Source: Streptomyces sp. NBC_01283 (GTDB taxonomy: Bacteria > Actinomycetota > Actinomycetes > Streptomycetales > Streptomycetaceae). Taken from it: a DNA stretch of 64,000 nt. Below the pieces are notes generated by a model. The model had not been told where the DNA came from, did no database searches, and saw only the letters and a list, made by a program, of their open reading frames with translations. Position 1 is the first letter of the stretch. Each line of letters begins with the position of its first letter. The translations under genes were made by a program, and so were the position numbers. Shown one piece after another: positions 61,119 to 64,000 of this stretch. The stretch is from positions 9,210,001-9,274,000 of the forward strand of contig NZ_CP108430.1 in NCBI RefSeq assembly GCF_041435335.1, in the 5' to 3' direction.

Positions 61119-62675
61119 TCAGACCTGCCGGCTACGGCCGGCCCAATAGGTCTCGCGCACGGCCCGCTTGAGGACCTTGCCGTTCGCGCTGCGCGGCAGC
61201 GAGGTGACGAAGTCCACCCGCTTGGGCGCGCGGATACCGCCCAGCGTCTTCCTGCACAACGCGATCAGCTCGTCGGCGGAGACCCGGTCGCCCGGATTGG
61301 GCTCGACCACCGCGGTGACGGCCTCTCCCCAGTCCTCGTGCGGAACACCGATCACGGCGCAGTCCTGCACTGCCGGGTGACTCCAGATCACCTGCTCGAT
61401 CTCACTCGGGTAGATGTTCAGCCCACCAGAAATGATCATGTCCTTCTTGCGGTCGGTGATGAACAGATAGCCGTCCGCGTCGAAGTGACCGATGTCGCCG
61501 GTGTGCAGCCAGCCGTCGACGATGGTCTCGGCCGTCTTCTCAGGCGCCGCGTAGTAACCCTTCATGACGAGATCCCCGCGGACACAGATCTCCCCGGACT
61601 CGCCCGCGGGGACCCGCCGTCCGCTGTTGTCCTGGATCTCGACGGCGACCAGGGGGTAGGGCCGGCCGCAGGATGCCAGCCGCCCCTCCGGCGCTATGGC
61701 CCCGGCGGCGAAGTGCTCGTCGGGGCGCATGAAAGAGACCCCCGCGAACGCCTCCACCTGGCCGTAACACTCCATCAGGACCGGCCCGAACAGATCGATG
61801 GCCCGCCGCAGCTTCTCCGCGGACATCGGAGCCGCGGCGTACAGCAGATAACGAAGCGAGGTCAGGTCCCGACCCGTGAGCCCCGGCGCCTCCATCAGCC
61901 GGTAGACGACCGTGGGGGCGAGGAAGAGCTCGGTGACCCGGTGCCGCTCGATCGCGTCGAGGATCGCCGTCGGCTCGGCCCCGGGCAGGAAGACCACCGT
62001 GCCGCCGCGCGCCGTGGCGGCGAGGCTGATCACGCCGGAGGCATGGCTGATGGGCAGCGCCGCGAGATCGACGATCGGGTCGTCGGCGCCGTACTGGAAC
62101 GCCATCATCAGATGTGCGAGACAGGTGGACAGGGACCGGTGAGTGTTCATCACGCCCTTGGGCGCACCGGTCGTACCGCCGGTCGAGGAGATGGCCACCA
62201 CGTCGTCCATCGCGTATCGCACGTCCGGTGGCGTCGCGGGCAAGCCCGCGGTCCACTGCGACAGCGAGGGGGCACCGGCCGCCGCGTCGTCGATACACAC
62301 GTACTGCGTGACCTTCGCCAGGGAGGGAGCCAGCCCAGCCACGGCCGACGCCATCGAACTGTGGAAGAACAGCACTTCACAGTCGAACGTCTCGATCACC
62401 CGCCGCAGGTCTGCCGGGGGAGTGGTGGGGTTCAGCGGCACCCAGGCCGCACCGGCCCGCCAGATGCCCAGCACGCCGATCCAGGCACGCGCATCGTTGG
62501 GTGACAGGACACCGACCTTGGTCCCTTGAGCGCACCCCGCCCGCAACAGGGCGTGTGAGACCCGGCACGACAGTGCCCCCGCCTCGTCGAACGTCCAGCT
62601 CCGCTCGCCGCACACATAGGCGACCGAGTCCGGAGCGTGCCGCCAGCCGCGGTCGAAGAAATCGATGATCGCCAC
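61119..62675 (-). CDS. acyl-CoA/AMP ligase (ANL superfamily)
   Basis: A 518-residue ligase. DVVAISSTGGTTGAPKGVMN (about 158-177) is the P-loop, CYGQVEAFAGVSFMRPDE is motif A5-like, GWLHTGDIGHFDADGYLFIT is A7 and DRKKDMIISGGLNIYPSEIE is the hinge. The catalytic Lys lies in RSANGKVLKRAVRE near the C-terminus. The GTG start at 62675 overlaps the thiolase-like gene's stop (TAGTG), indicating coupling. It would activate a carboxylic acid to its CoA thioester for the downstream SDR and the thiolase-like protein. Confidence 0.9.
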   Translation of the reverse strand: MAIIDFFDRGWRHAPDSVAYVCGERSWTFDEAGALSCRVSHALLRAGCAQGTKVGVLSPNDARAWIGVLGIWRAGAAWVPLNPTTPPADLRRVIETFDCEVLFFHSSMASAVAGLAPSLAKVTQYVCIDDAAAGAPSLSQWTAGLPATPPDVRYAMDDVVAISSTGGTTGAPKGVMNTHRSLSTCLAHLMMAFQYGADDPIVDLAALPISHASGVISLAATARGGTVVFLPGAEPTAILDAIERHRVTELFLAPTVVYRLMEAPGLTGRDLTSLRYLLYAAAPMSAEKLRRAIDLFGPVLMECYGQVEAFAGVSFMRPDEHFAAGAIAPEGRLASCGRPYPLVAVEIQDNSGRRVPAGESGEICVRGDLVMKGYYAAPEKTAETIVDGWLHTGDIGHFDADGYLFITDRKKDMIISGGLNIYPSEIEQVIWSHPAVQDCAVIGVPHEDWGEAVTAVVEPNPGDRVSADELIALCRKTLGGIRAPKRVDFVTSLPRSANGKVLKRAVRETYWAGRSRQV

Positions 62676-63901
62676 TACGCCCCCAAGACCGTGATGGCGG
62701 CGACTGCTTCCTCGCCGCCGTAGAAGCCGCCGCTGTTCTCCGCGAGCGCGACCCGGGCGCCCGCCACCTGGCGAACACCGGCCTCTCCGCGCAACTGCTG
62801 GACGAGCTCGTACACCTGGGCCAGGCCGGTCGCCCCGAGAGGGTGCCCCTTCGATTCCAGCCCGCCGGACGGGTTGACCGGCACGCGCCCGCCCAGCGTC
62901 GTCACCCCGGCCTCGGCGGCCGCACCGCCACCACCGGGTTCGCACAGGCCGAGGAGTTCGGTCTGCTGGATCTCACCGAAGGCCGTGGCGTCGTGCAGTT
63001 CGGCCACATCGATGTCCTGCGGGCCCACCCCGGCCCGTTCGTAGGCACGCACGGACAGCAACTTGCTGATGTGCTGGTCCCACGCATCCCGCGGGTGGAC
63101 GGCACCGGTACCGACCACATGCGCCAGCACACGCACCAGGCGGCCGCGGGCAGCCATCCGCCGCAGCCCGCGCTGCCCGCACACCACCACGGCCGCCGCG
63201 CCGTCGGTGACCGGTGCGCACATCGGCACGGTCAGCGGAAAAGACAAGGCGCGAGCGGAAAGAACGTCCTCGACGCTGAATTCCTTTCGATGCTGCGCCT
63301 TGTCGTTGTGCACGGAATGCCGATGGTTCTTGGCCGCGACCGCGGCGATCTGCCGCTGTGTCGTGCCGAAGCGCTTCATATGCGCACGGGCCATGGACGC
63401 GTAGATATCCATGAAAATACTGCGCCTGCCGACGTGCGCGTCATCGCTCTCGCCGCCCATGTCGGTCAACGCCGCCGTGAGCCCCGCCGGATCCGATACG
63501 TCGTACGCGCCGTTGAAGACCGCCATGGTCCTGTCGGAATCGGCGACGTTCATCTTCTCGGCGCCCACCGCAAGCGCGATGTCCACGGCACCGGCGCGGA
63601 CCTGATCGACCGCCAGATGCAAGGCCGTGGCACCCGTGGCGCAGGCATTCTCCACGTTGTACATCGGAATCCGTTCGAATCCCATGCCACGCAGGGCGAT
63701 CTGGCCGCCCACCATGAGCTGGCCCTGCAGGGCCCCCTGGGTGGTGTTCCCGAAGAAGGCCGCTTCCACGTGACGTCGCTCCAACCCCGCGTCGGCCAGC
63801 GCTTCGTGGACTGCTTCGGCGGCCAGGTCCGCCACCTCACGATCGGCGTGATGGGCGAATCTCGTCATCCCCACCCCGGCGATCCACACCTGTTCCGCCA
63901 C
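62675..63901 (-). CDS. thiolase-like (lipid-transfer/SCP-x type) protein
   Basis: A 408-residue thiolase-superfamily protein. The nucleophile Cys is in YNVENACATGATALHLAVDQ (about 80-99). GGLESKGHPLGATGLAQVYE (about 343-362) has the catalytic His. The C-terminal ALAENSGGFYGG replaces the CGGG Cys of classical thiolases, as in non-degradative SCP-x/lipid-transfer thiolases that often do aldol or retro-Claisen reactions. It leads the operon with the CoA ligase and SDR. No regulatory element is recognisable in the 99 bp left before the window end. Confidence 0.85.
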   Translation of the reverse strand: MAEQVWIAGVGMTRFAHHADREVADLAAEAVHEALADAGLERRHVEAAFFGNTTQGALQGQLMVGGQIALRGMGFERIPMYNVENACATGATALHLAVDQVRAGAVDIALAVGAEKMNVADSDRTMAVFNGAYDVSDPAGLTAALTDMGGESDDAHVGRRSIFMDIYASMARAHMKRFGTTQRQIAAVAAKNHRHSVHNDKAQHRKEFSVEDVLSARALSFPLTVPMCAPVTDGAAAVVVCGQRGLRRMAARGRLVRVLAHVVGTGAVHPRDAWDQHISKLLSVRAYERAGVGPQDIDVAELHDATAFGEIQQTELLGLCEPGGGGAAAEAGVTTLGGRVPVNPSGGLESKGHPLGATGLAQVYELVQQLRGEAGVRQVAGARVALAENSGGFYGGEEAVAAITVLGA

Positions 63902-64000
63902 GGACCGACTCCTTTGTCTGAGAGCGTCCCGTCAGCCGGCTGACCTGGTGGTGACGGTATGGAAAAGAAGATGTCCCACCTGTAGAACCGCCGTCAATAT

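Overview
The window is high-GC actinomycete DNA, almost certainly from a Streptomyces. The evidence is the codon use, the GGAGG-type ribosome sites, the frequent GTG and TTG starts, two AfsA-type gamma-butyrolactone (GBL) synthases, four ArpA-like receptors, two SARP activators, a SigE-type ECF sigma factor, and pentapeptide-repeat and PQQ-propeller membrane proteins. It splits into an IS-scarred accessory region (about 1-21 kb) and a large regulated biosynthetic gene cluster (about 21-64 kb).

Accessory region, 1-21 kb. Intact genes are two pentapeptide-like membrane proteins, a ribbon-helix-helix/Doc-like toxin-antitoxin pair, a HAD-like protein, an ECF sigma factor with its PQQ-propeller partner, a PE_PGRS-like secreted glycine-rich protein, a GntR-TetR fusion regulator, a Nudix hydrolase, a secreted HNH nuclease, a P450/ferredoxin pair and a SnoaL-like protein. 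Between them lie mobile-element remains: a truncated IS630 transposase, an intact-looking IS5-type element abutting the PQQ gene, an IS30 C-terminal scrap, an IS481 transposase that appears to have cut a small gene short, and a multiply frameshifted ISL3 relic. Two other genes are frameshifted pseudogenes.

Left signalling block, 21-28.7 kb. An AfsA homologue diverges from an ArpA-type receptor gene. A P450, an NmrA-like SDR and an FAD monooxygenase follow, then a second receptor-like TetR gene and a small SARP. AfsA-type autoregulatory elements (AREs) lie upstream of the AfsA gene/receptor pair, the second TetR gene and the SARP.

Core, 28.9-40.5 kb, plus strand. In order: a KAS III-like protein with Ser in place of Cys, a 42-residue peptide, a transglutaminase-like protein, an AurF/CmlI-type diiron N-oxygenase, an acyl carrier protein, a class II aaRS-like amino acid:carrier-protein ligase, a nitronate-monooxygenase-like flavoprotein, an alpha/beta hydrolase, a second carrier protein, a phosphopantetheinyl transferase, an APC amino-acid permease, a valine-decarboxylase-like PLP enzyme and a SyrB2-type non-heme iron halogenase. 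Several of these genes overlap as ATGA or TGATG. The gene set suggests that an amino acid is loaded on a carrier protein by an aaRS relative instead of an NRPS A domain, then N-oxygenated and chlorinated while tethered.

Opposing operon, 40.5-49.2 kb, minus strand. It encodes an acyl-CoA carboxylase beta subunit, a Ser-type KAS III, a normal KAS III, an aldo/keto reductase, an HSL-type esterase, a fatty acyl-AMP ligase and a KAS III split by a frameshift in a C7 tract. It looks able to make and extend an acyl or short polyketide chain. A TetR/MFS pair (49.4-51.8 kb) is the probable export and resistance unit.

Right signalling block, 52-60 kb. It holds an orphan LuxR regulator, a truncated adenylation domain coupled to an AfsR-like SARP, a StrR/ParB-like regulator, two more receptor-type TetR genes and a second AfsA homologue, with five further AREs. 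It is paralogous to the left block, so the cluster is bracketed by two butyrolactone circuits. The window ends in a minus-strand SDR / CoA-ligase / thiolase operon (60.2-63.9 kb).
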